A stretch of DNA of 7,012 nucleotides from positions 1 to 7,012 of the forward strand of contig QHVY01000419.1 of assembly GCA_003223695.1 (NCBI GenBank), in the 5' to 3' direction. A model generated the notes under the pieces. The model did no database searches, was not told the DNA's origin, and saw only the letters and a program-made list of their open reading frames with translations. This document shows, one piece after another, positions 1 to 6,500 of this stretch; position 1 is the stretch's first letter, and every line of letters begins with the position of its first letter. A program made the position numbers and the translations under genes. Source of the DNA: Acidobacteriota bacterium (GTDB lineage Bacteria; Acidobacteriota; Thermoanaerobaculia; Gp7-AA8).

Positions 1-6
1 GTTGGG

Positions 7-45
7 AAAAAGTGCCCACGTGGTGAACGAATCGACCGCAGCACT
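7..45 (-). terminator. Possible weak intrinsic terminator behind the Smr gene
   Basis: Read on the minus strand, AGTGC (45-41) can pair with GCACT (15-11). Inside it sits a smaller GGT/ACC stem closed by a TTCG-type loop, and a short T run (11-7) follows. It begins 6 bases after the Smr stop codon, which is the right place for a terminator. The stem is interrupted by internal loops and the T run is only about five bases, so this is a weak candidate. No gene is supported in positions 1-50. Confidence 0.3.
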
Positions 46-50
46 CCAAA

Positions 51-317
51 CTAGTCCTCGGTCCTGATGACCACGACCGTCGCGCCTAACGACGCGTCGT
101 CCCAAAAATCCTCCACCCACTCTAAACGCTTCAGCATGGCCTGCACGTTCGCACGTTGCATGCCGATGCCGCGACCGTGAATCAGGCGCACTTGCCGGAA
201 TCCGCGCTCGCGCGCAACGGTGAGGTACTCCAGCGCCACGTCGCGCACTTCCTCGGCGCGGAACGGGTGAAGGTCGAGTGCGTCCGTGATCGGGATCTCG
301 ACCGGCGCGTCATCCAT
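51..317 (-). CDS. Small stand-alone Smr (MutS2 C-terminal-like) domain protein
   Basis: This 88-residue protein consists of little more than one Smr domain. The two family signatures are visible: L-D-L-H at residues 14-17, and the H-G-R-G turn in LIHGRGIGMQR at about residues 46-56. Smr domains occur at the C terminus of MutS2 and as short free proteins, where members bind or nick DNA or cleave RNA at stalled ribosomes. Which substrate this copy acts on cannot be read from the sequence. The ATG at 317 gives a start just before the domain, and no membrane segment or signal peptide is visible. It diverges from the MglA-type GTPase gene across 33 bases, so the two may share a compact promoter region. 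The family call is firm; the exact role is unknown. Confidence 0.88.
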   Translation of the reverse strand: MDDAPVEIPITDALDLHPFRAEEVRDVALEYLTVARERGFRQVRLIHGRGIGMQRANVQAMLKRLEWVEDFWDDASLGATVVVIRTED

Positions 318-331
318 GGCAGCGGCGATTA

Positions 332-340
332 TGCGATACT
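332..340 (+). promoter_or_regulatory. Candidate extended -10 element for the MglA-type gene
   Basis: TGCGATACT has a TG dinucleotide one base ahead of a hexamer matching TATAAT at four of six positions. No -35 element is obvious. If used, transcription would begin about five bases before the ATG at 351, giving an almost leaderless message. That would fit the lack of any Shine-Dalgarno-like sequence there. The whole divergent gap is only 33 bases. This is weak evidence based on pattern alone. Confidence 0.22.
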
Positions 341-350
341 CTTTTCACAC

Positions 351-1448
351 ATGGTCCTCTTCAATCACGCCACGCGCGAGATGACCGCGAAGATCGTTTA
401 CTACGGTCCCGGTCTCTGCGGAAAAACAACGAATCTGATGGTCATCTTTGACAAACTCGATCCCAAGCAGAAGGGAAAGATGCTGTCGCTGGCCACGAAA
501 ACCGATCGCACGCTCTTCTTCGACCTCCTGCCGGTGGACATCGGCAAAGTGGGCAACTTCAATTTGAAGATGCAGCTCTATACCGTGCCGGGACAGGTCT
601 TCTACAACGAGACGCGCAAGCTGGTGCTGAAAGGCGCCGACTCGATCGTGTTCGTTGCAGACTCGCAGCCGTCGATGGTCGAGTCGACTCGAGAGAGCTT
701 TGCCAATCTCCTCGAAAATATGAAGGAGAACAACATCGATCCGGACGGCACACCGATCGTCATTCAGTACAACAAGCGCGATATTCCCGGCGTATTGTCA
801 ATCGACGAGTTGCAGGAGAAGCTTGGTCTCGAAGGCTATCCATATCACGAGGCCTCGGCGATCAAGGGTGAAGGCGTGATGGAGACGTTCAAGCTCGTCT
901 CGAAGGTCACCGCCAAGCATCTCTTCAACCGGCTCAAGGGAAAGAGCGAGCCAATCGAGCGCAAGAAGCCTGAAAAGCCCGCGAAAGCAGCCCATCACAA
1001 ACCAAAGACCATCGCCGGAACGAAGAAGGTTCCGATCCCGCTCTCGCCGCCCGACCCCATTCCCGAGGTGAACCCGTTCGGCGACTCGATGCCGTTCCCC
1101 GACGCCAATCCTCTCAACGCAGGTTACGAAAAAATGGAGGAAGTCTCGCTCGAGCAGCTCCTCGAAGGACGCGAACGGCCGGCGACGATGTCCGGCTCGA
1201 TTCCCGTTCCAATTCCGATTCATGAAGACATCGAAGAGCTCGGCGCCGAGGAACTGATGCCGCTCGAGGAGAATCCGCTATCCGTTGCGCTCATGGATGA
1301 GCCTGCCCGCGCGCCGGCTGCCGCGGCGAGCAACGGCCAGATTGCCGCGCTCGAACAGCGAGTCCGAAAACTCGAAGGCTCGTTGAACGATGTCCTGCGG
1401 ACGCTGACCGATCTCACCTCCCGCATCAAGAATCAAATCGGGCGTTGA
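351..1448 (+). CDS. MglA-family small Ras-like GTPase with long C-terminal tail
   Basis: MglA proteins are cytoplasmic Ras-like GTPases that mark a cell pole and control motility or polarity, switched off by the Roadblock protein MglB. The core occupies residues 1-196 of 365. Visible motifs are P-loop GPGLCGKTT (19-27), the TLFFDLLPVD switch I region (54-63), TVPGQ (78-82; this replaces the usual DxxGQ and is an MglA hallmark) with the catalytic-type Gln82, NKRD (141-144) and ASAIKGEG (168-175). Classical MglA is about 195 residues, so the remaining ~170 are an extension: a basic linker (196-226), a Pro-rich acidic segment (227-317) holding NPF (241) and NPL (253, 308), and a terminal heptad-like helix (328-365). 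The start at 351 matches the family's N terminus. An upstream open stretch in frame back to 156 lies antisense to the Smr gene and lacks family similarity. No mglB neighbour is present in the window, and a role in motility is not shown. Confidence 0.9.
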   Translation: MVLFNHATREMTAKIVYYGPGLCGKTTNLMVIFDKLDPKQKGKMLSLATKTDRTLFFDLLPVDIGKVGNFNLKMQLYTVPGQVFYNETRKLVLKGADSIVFVADSQPSMVESTRESFANLLENMKENNIDPDGTPIVIQYNKRDIPGVLSIDELQEKLGLEGYPYHEASAIKGEGVMETFKLVSKVTAKHLFNRLKGKSEPIERKKPEKPAKAAHHKPKTIAGTKKVPIPLSPPDPIPEVNPFGDSMPFPDANPLNAGYEKMEEVSLEQLLEGRERPATMSGSIPVPIPIHEDIEELGAEELMPLEENPLSVALMDEPARAPAAAASNGQIAALEQRVRKLEGSLNDVLRTLTDLTSRIKNQIGR

Positions 1449-1450
1449 CC

Positions 1451-1459
1451 TGATACAAT
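1451..1459 (+). promoter_or_regulatory. Extended -10 promoter for the lipoprotein gene
   Basis: TGATACAAT is a TG-N extended -10 with a hexamer, TACAAT, matching five of six consensus bases. It lies directly after the GTPase stop codon. Transcription would start near 1466 and leave a leader of roughly 20 bases that carries the ribosome binding site. No good -35 is seen, as is common for extended -10 promoters. The lipoprotein may therefore be expressed independently of the GTPase gene as well as by read-through. Confidence 0.42.
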
Positions 1460-1478
1460 CGCCGGAAAACTTTTATTT

Positions 1479-1483
1479 GGAGG
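1479..1483 (+). promoter_or_regulatory. Strong Shine-Dalgarno that sets the lipoprotein start
   Basis: GGAGG lies five bases ahead of the ATG at 1489. It excludes the in-frame TTG at 1477, which overlaps the Shine-Dalgarno itself. Confidence 0.8.
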
Positions 1484-1488
1484 AATTA

Positions 1489-2268
1489 ATGCGTCGGATG
1501 ATCCCCGCGGTCCTTCTTCTGTCGGCTGTTCTCTTCGGTTGCCGGGTCAAAGAGCTCGCCGAAAAAGCGAAGATCGCCAAAGACTTCGAAAAGCGCGGCA
1601 CGATCGATTTGATGAAGGATGTTTCAAAGGACAAATACGATCCGCCGAAAGATGGAAAGCTGACGGACGCGCAGGTGCAGATGTATCTGAAAGTGCGGCA
1701 GCATGAGAAGGACATCGCCAAAGTCGCCAAAGATCAGATGGACCAGCATTCGAAGGCCGCCGACCAGGCCAAGCACTCACTGTCTGGAGTATTCGAGAGC
1801 ATCAAGACGATGCAGTCCGCCGGCGAATTCTTCACCGCCGACATCCGCGCCGCAAAAGACCTCGGCTACAACACACAGGAGTATCTCTGGGTGAAAGGTC
1901 AGATCCTCGCGGCGAGCGCGACGGCATTTGCCGAAGGCATGACCAAAGCGATGGATGCGCAACAGGATGCCTATCTTGCGCAGACGAAAAAAGCATATGA
2001 AGAAACGAAGGACGAGCAGACGAAGCAGATGTACAAACAGATGCTCGATAACTACGCGCAGACGGTGAAGGAAGGCAAAGAAGTGACTTCGAAGGTGCCT
2101 CCGGAAGTCGAATACAACCGCCAGCTTCTGAAGAAGTATGACAACGAGCTCGCCGCGTTCACGAATGAGATGGGGAAGTACGAGAACAAGGAAGGCGAAG
2201 CGAAGCAATCGGTCGACGAGCTGCAGAAAAAATTAAACGAGGCTGCTCAAGGTAAACAATCACAGTAG
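1489..2268 (+). CDS. Helical lipoprotein of unknown function
   Basis: This 259-residue protein is exported and lipid-anchored by prediction. Residues 1-17 are MRRM followed by a hydrophobic stretch ending LFG, and Cys18 is in lipobox position (LFGC; Phe at -2 is slightly unusual). Cys18 is the only cysteine. Residue +2 is Arg rather than Asp, which in enterobacterial rules favours the outer membrane. The mature chain is very rich in Lys, Glu, Gln and Ala with few hydrophobic clusters. It is probably almost all alpha-helix with coiled-coil potential, especially in about residues 130-190 and in the final SVDELQKKLNEAAQ segment. I recognise no named domain; the stretch LTDAQVQMYLKVR may be a conserved helical motif. 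It follows the GTPase gene by 40 bases with its own promoter and Shine-Dalgarno, and a strong terminator follows its stop. A periplasmic scaffold or envelope role is plausible but not demonstrated. Confidence 0.85.
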   Translation: MRRMIPAVLLLSAVLFGCRVKELAEKAKIAKDFEKRGTIDLMKDVSKDKYDPPKDGKLTDAQVQMYLKVRQHEKDIAKVAKDQMDQHSKAADQAKHSLSGVFESIKTMQSAGEFFTADIRAAKDLGYNTQEYLWVKGQILAASATAFAEGMTKAMDAQQDAYLAQTKKAYEETKDEQTKQMYKQMLDNYAQTVKEGKEVTSKVPPEVEYNRQLLKKYDNELAAFTNEMGKYENKEGEAKQSVDELQKKLNEAAQGKQSQ

Positions 2269-2269
2269 T

Positions 2270-2296
2270 GACAACTGACAACCGAGTACCGACAAC
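2270..2296 (+). repeat. Three short GACAAC repeats before the terminator
   Basis: TGACAAC occurs twice in tandem at 2269-2282, and GACAAC again at 2291-2296. The pattern looks like low-complexity intergenic sequence more than the 5' end of an enzyme gene. Read in the thrC frame it would give Thr-Thr at residues 2-3 and again at 9-10. It supports the view that 2269-2330 was originally a spacer. Confidence 0.4.
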
Positions 2297-2333
2297 GCGT
2301 CGTGCTGCGCAAGCGGCACGACGCTTTTCTTTT
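2297..2333 (+). terminator. Strong intrinsic terminator after the lipoprotein gene
   Basis: A 12-bp stem (2297-2308 with 2313-2324, including one T-G wobble at 2306/2315) is closed by a GCAA tetraloop of the GNRA type. The run TTTTCTTTT follows at 2325-2333. The hairpin starts 28 bases after the lipoprotein stop, where a terminator belongs. It is the clearest regulatory structure in the window. It also lies within the only reading that supplies a start codon to the threonine synthase, where its symmetry would code the near-palindromic peptide RRAAQAARR. Confidence 0.85.
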
Positions 2334-2591
2334 CACCTCGAGTGCTCTGCCTGCGCGGCGCAATACGATCCGAATCAACTGATCAATCTCTGTCGCGAGT
2401 GCGGCTCCCCCCTCCTCGTTCAGTACGATCTCTCCCCTGCTCCCGAGCTTCGCGACGAGATCCGAAAACGGCCGCCGACAATGTGGCGTTACGCCGAGCT
2501 CTTGCCCGGCGACGAGCCGATCACGCTCGGCGAGGGCATCACACCGCTGCTGCAGTCGAAGGAGTTTCAGAACGTCTGGATCAAAGACGAA

Positions 2592-2597
2592 TCGCGT
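2592..2597 (+). other. thrC: Frameshift junction in thrC (apparent 16-nt deletion)
   Basis: Between GAA (2589-2591, Glu of IKDE) and TTC (2597-2599, Phe of FKSRG) there are five bases, TCGCG. The family needs seven codons here, as in S-R-N-P-T-G-S, so 16 bases are missing. The missing part would be the last base of the Arg codon plus five codons. The reading moves from the frame of 2268 to the frame of 2597. There is no homopolymer at the site. Confidence 0.75.
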
Positions 2598-3416
2598 TCA
2601 AATCACGCGGAATGGCGGTGGCGGTCACCATGGCGTCGCAAAACGGCGCGAAGAGTCTCGCTGCGCCGACGGCAGGAAACGCCGGCGCGGCACTCTCGGC
2701 ATACGGCGCCCGGGCGGGATTGCCGGTATTCATCGCCATGCCGCAGGACACGCCGAAGTCGATCGTCGACGAATGCAGGAGCTACGGCGCGGAAGTCGAG
2801 CTGGTCGCGGGACTGATCACTGATGCGGGCAAGCGTGTCCAGCAGTACATCGCGGCGAACGGCGGCTTCGATCTTTCGACGCTGAAGGAGCCATATCGCG
2901 TCGAAGGCAAAAAAATCATGGGCTACGAGCTGCTCGAGGATCTCGGCCGCCTTCCCGACGTCATCCTCTACCCGACCGGCGGCGGCACGGGACTCATCGG
3001 AATGTGGAAAGCTTTCAGCGAAATGCAGCGGCTTGGCTGGATCGGCAGCGAACGGCCGCGGATGTACAGCGTTCAATCGAGCGGCTGCGCGCCGATTGTT
3101 CGCGCGTTCGAGCAGCAGCTCGACCGCGCGCCGGAGTGGGAAAACGCGCAGACGTCCGCGTGGGGATTGCGCGTGCCGCGGGCGATTGGCGATCGATTGA
3201 TGCTGCGAGCATTGCGGGAGTCGAACGGAGGAGCGGTGGCGGTCGACGAGCGCAGCATCGAAAAAGCCGCGTCGGAAGTTCGTAAGCATGAGGGAATTGA
3301 CGCAGGTCCCGAAGCAGGTGCAGCGTTTTTGGCACTGCGGCGTCTAATCGAAAAAGGCGAGATCGGCGAGAATGAGATTGTCGTCCTGTTCAACACAGGC
3401 GGGAACAAGTACCACT

Positions 3417-3432
3417 CGTGACCTCAGTCACG
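3417..3432 (+). repeat. Perfect inverted repeat over the thrC stop codon
   Basis: CGTGAC (3417-3422) and GTCACG (3427-3432) form a perfect 6-bp stem with a CTCA loop that includes the TGA stop. No T run follows, so it is not a standard intrinsic terminator. It could be a weak mRNA-stabilising hairpin, an operator-like dyad, or chance. Confidence 0.4.
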
Positions 3433-3465
3433 CGGGAAATCGTTGGAAACACATACATTGAAGCC

Positions 3466-3470
3466 GAGGG
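3466..3470 (+). promoter_or_regulatory. Purine-rich ribosome binding site of the repeat protein
   Basis: GAGGG at 3466-3470 precedes the ATG at 3473 with short spacing. It supports this ATG over the upstream in-frame TTG codons at 3443 and 3458, which would put a hydrophilic tail before the signal peptide. Confidence 0.45.
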
Positions 3471-3472
3471 AG

Positions 3473-3535
3473 ATGAAACTTCGGATCGTGGTCGGGGTGG
3501 CCTGCGCGGCGGCATGGGTCGTGAGCGCTTTCGCG
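3473..3535 (+). other. Signal peptide of the repeat protein
   Basis: MKLR is followed by a hydrophobic core (residues 5-18) and the signal peptidase I site A-F-A (19-21). The mature chain would begin Ala-Cys-Pro. The Cys at residue 23 is the first Cys of repeat 1. F-A-A-C is a poor lipobox, so free secretion is more likely than lipid anchoring. Confidence 0.8.
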
Positions 3536-6500
3536 GCGTGTCCGACGCAACCGGCGCAGCTCGTCGCACCTGCGAATGGCGCGACGAACATCGCCTCGCC
3601 GGTGCTCTTCGACTGGAACGACGTTCCTAACGCGACCTCCTATCGCCTTTGGGCATCGTTTAGCGGCGGTGCGGCGAACATCATCGCGCTGACAACTGAC
3701 AGCGAATACACGGTCAATGTTCCTGCAGGGGCAATCGACTGGTGGGTTGATGCTCTTGCGCAGGGCTGCCCGAGCGCTACCACATCGGCGCATTCTCACT
3801 TCATCGCGATTGGCGGCACAGCGTCGTGCCCGCAGAATCCTGCGTCGCCGGCCCTTGTCAGCCCAGTCACCGGAGCGACGGGCCTCGCCGCGCCCATCAC
3901 TCTTTCGTGGACCGCGGTGCCGGGTACGTCCGGCTATCGCGTGTTCGCAAATGTGAATAGCACCGCGGCAGTGCTTCTCGGCACAACGACAGCCACGCAG
4001 CTCAGCATGCCGTTCCCGCAGGGCAACGTGACCTGGTTCGTCGAAGCGCAGTTCACGAATTGCCCATCGACGTTCTCGAGATTCGGAACGTTTGTCGTGG
4101 CGATTGGCGCGCCTTGCGCGACGACGCCCACGACACTCGTCGCGCCAGCGAATGGCGCGACGGTGACGACATCACTGGTCACATTTCAATGGAATCGCGT
4201 CAGCGGCGCAATCGGCTACAAACTCTACGTCGGCAGCGATCTCGTCGGCACGACCACCGACACGACTCTCACGCGACTCGTCGGCAGCGGCAACATCACC
4301 TGGCGGCTGCGCCGATGTGCCGTCGTCGCAATTCACATTCACCGTTCCGCCGCCAAGCGCATGCAGCGGCTCGATTTCGCTCTTAACGCCGACGGAGAAT
4401 GCGACCGTCACATCTCCCGCGAGCTTGTCGTGGACGCCGATTGCCAACGCCACTGCCTACCGGATCTGGGTCTCATTCGACGGCTCCGCGCCGGCGATCC
4501 TCGCGCGCACAAGCACGCCGTCGCAGAGTCTCAACACACCCAGCGGCAGCGTCGCGTGGTTCGTCGAAGCACTCTTCGCATCATGCCCTTCGATTCTTTC
4601 GCCGGAAGGACATTTCACCGTCGGACAGGGAACTGGGTGCGGCTTGAACAAAGCGGCGGTGCTCGTGTCGCCGATCAACGGCGCGCAGGTGCAGACTCCG
4701 GTCGACTTCACATGGAACGCTGTCAACGGAGCGATGCTCTATCAAGTCTGGATTTCGGTGAACGGCGGCGCGTTCGAGGACGTCGGCGTAACAAAGAATA
4801 CCGATCTCAAGACGGACGTAGCCGGCGGCAACATTCAGTGGTACGTGGAAACATTCTTCAACGGATGTCCTTCGGTCAATTCAGCGACGGCCGTGTTCAC
4901 AATTCCGCAGACGGCGGGCTGCGCGAATGACACGACGATTCTGATCTCCCCCGCGGACAACGCGAACACAACTGCGCCGGTCACGCTCGCCTGGAGCGCG
5001 GTGGCGAACGCCGACGACTATCGCGTGTTCGCAACATTCAACGGCAGCAGTCCCGTGCTGATCGGAAGAACAAAGGACACTTCTCTCACCAAGAACCTGC
5101 CGCCGGGAAGCATCGCATGGTGGGTGGAAACAACATTCGATAGTTGCGCATCGACAAAGTCGCTGCATTCGCATTTCGTCGTCCCGCGCGCATCGAATTG
5201 CGGGACAGATGTTCCGCAGCTCGTCGCGCCGCCCGCCGGGTCGACCATGGTGACGTCGCCCGTGAAGCTCGATTGGGACCCGGTGAGCGGCGCGGTCGGC
5301 TACGCCGTCTTCGTGCGGCACAACGGCGGCTCGCCGACGCTGCTGACGGAGACTACGAATACCGATTTCATGAGGCGCCTGCCGGAAGGATCATTCGAGT
5401 GGTGGGTCGTCGCGTTTTTCGCCGGCTGCCCGCCAGCGCAGTCGCTTCATTCAACGTTCACGATCCCGCTGTCCGCGTGCAGCAATCGCCAACCGATTCT
5501 GATGTCGCCACCCGACGCCACGACCGGCCTAACCTCGCCCGTCCGCCTCGCGTGGACCGCGGTCCCCAAAGCGACGTCATACAAAGTCTGGGCAGCCGTT
5601 GATGATGACGACGCGAGCGTGCTGACAACGACCACGACAAACAAAGCGAGCGTTGCTGTGCCTTCGGGCACGACGACCTGGTACGTCGAAGCCATTTTCG
5701 CGAGCTGCCCGAGCGTGACCTCAGCGACATCGACGTTCACCGTTCGCAAGAATGCGCCAGCCTGCGGCACGCCCGCGAAACCGGTGGTGAAGGCGCCCGG
5801 TCAAGTCATCAGCGGTACACCGTTCACGATTCAGTGGAACGCTGAGCCGAACGTGACGAATTACGAGCTGCAGGAATCCACGACAACGAATTTCAGCAAC
5901 GCCACGACGCAAGTCGTTGGCGATGTCTCCATCTCGCTGACACGAACGACGACGAGCCAGCCCGTGCGTTATTACTATCGGGCTCGCGCCGACAGCAATT
6001 GCAGCGACGACCACAGCGCCTACTCGAAAGTTGTCAGCGTTGTCGTCACGCCGCCAGAGGCGCGATCAACAAGCGTCGACTTCGGCGTGCAGAATGGCAT
6101 CACGCAGCAGATCGTTCTGCCTGCGCAGAATCCGCCGGTGACGTTCTCGGCTCACGGCGACAAGCCGTGGATCACGGTCACGCCATCGAGCGGCACGGTT
6201 GGACCTCAAGGCGCGACACTCACCGTCACGTTCGATGCGTCCGCGCTGAAGCTCGGCACGAACACCGGAACGGTTCTGATCTCCTACGGTACTTCGGGGC
6301 CGATCAGAGCGGATGCCGTAACCCCAGTGATTCCCATTTCTGTCAGCCTGGTCACGCCGGTCGCGCCGACCGGCAAGAACGCGCCCCCGCCCGATTCGCT
6401 GATCGTCCCCGCAGTCGGTCACGCTCCCGGCGCAAACAACTCGATGTTCCAATCGGATGTGCGCGTGGCCAACACCTCGGCGCGGACGCAGAAGTATCAA

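Larger units (their letters stand above)
2268..3421 (+). pseudogene. thrC: Threonine synthase, broken by a 16-nt deletion
   Basis: Threonine synthase is a PLP enzyme that converts O-phosphohomoserine to threonine, the last step of the pathway. The 5' part (2268-2594) encodes an N-terminal zinc-ribbon-like CSAC...CREC (C26, C29, C42, C45 if GTG 2268 is residue 1), then LGEGITPLL and IKDES. The family then reads roughly N-P-T-G-S-F-K, with the Lys holding PLP. Here IKDESR is followed after five bases by FKSRGMAVAV in another frame, so 16 bases coding N-P-T-G-S appear lost. The 3' part (2597-3421) continues cleanly: PLP Lys at 2600-2602, PTAGNAGAA (cofactor loop), YPTGGGTG near 2972 (phosphate loop), and NTGGNKYHS at the end. 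The 5' end is also odd: the only in-frame start is a GTG overlapping the previous stop, and a strong terminator lies between it and the first conserved residues. The family call is firm. Whether the lesion is real decay or an assembly error cannot be decided here. Confidence 0.85.

Noticed and set aside
16..23. Palindrome CCACGTGG near the left edge
   Set aside because: Eight bases only, no partner site, and close to the edge; no basis for a regulatory claim.
156..350. N-terminal extension of the GTPase reading back to 156
   Set aside because: It is antisense to the Smr gene, shows no family similarity, and the ATG at 351 gives the normal MglA N terminus.
679..692. Perfect 14-bp palindrome TCGAGTCGACTCGA
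   Set aside because: Lies in the GTPase core coding V-E-S-T-R-E; likely chance in GC-rich codons, and no reason to call it an operator.
2603..3289. Long minus-strand open frame opposite thrC
   Set aside because: Shadow of GC-rich codons; composition is Arg/Ala/His-rich and no family is recognisable, while the plus strand is clearly ThrC.
3443..3472. TTG start at 3443 for the repeat protein
   Set aside because: It would add a hydrophilic METHTLKPRE in front of an otherwise standard signal peptide; ATG 3473 has a purine-rich site before it.
4304..4930. Continuation of the repeat-protein frame after 4303 as genuine coding sequence
   Set aside because: The residues become Arg/His/Cys-rich and lose every repeat feature, while the frame starting at 4305 matches the repeats; this is an out-of-frame tail.
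3539..6062. Regular ~280-base periodicity as a possible DNA repeat or CRISPR-like array
   Set aside because: Periodicity is at protein-domain level; the nucleotide units are diverged and there is no short repeat-spacer structure.
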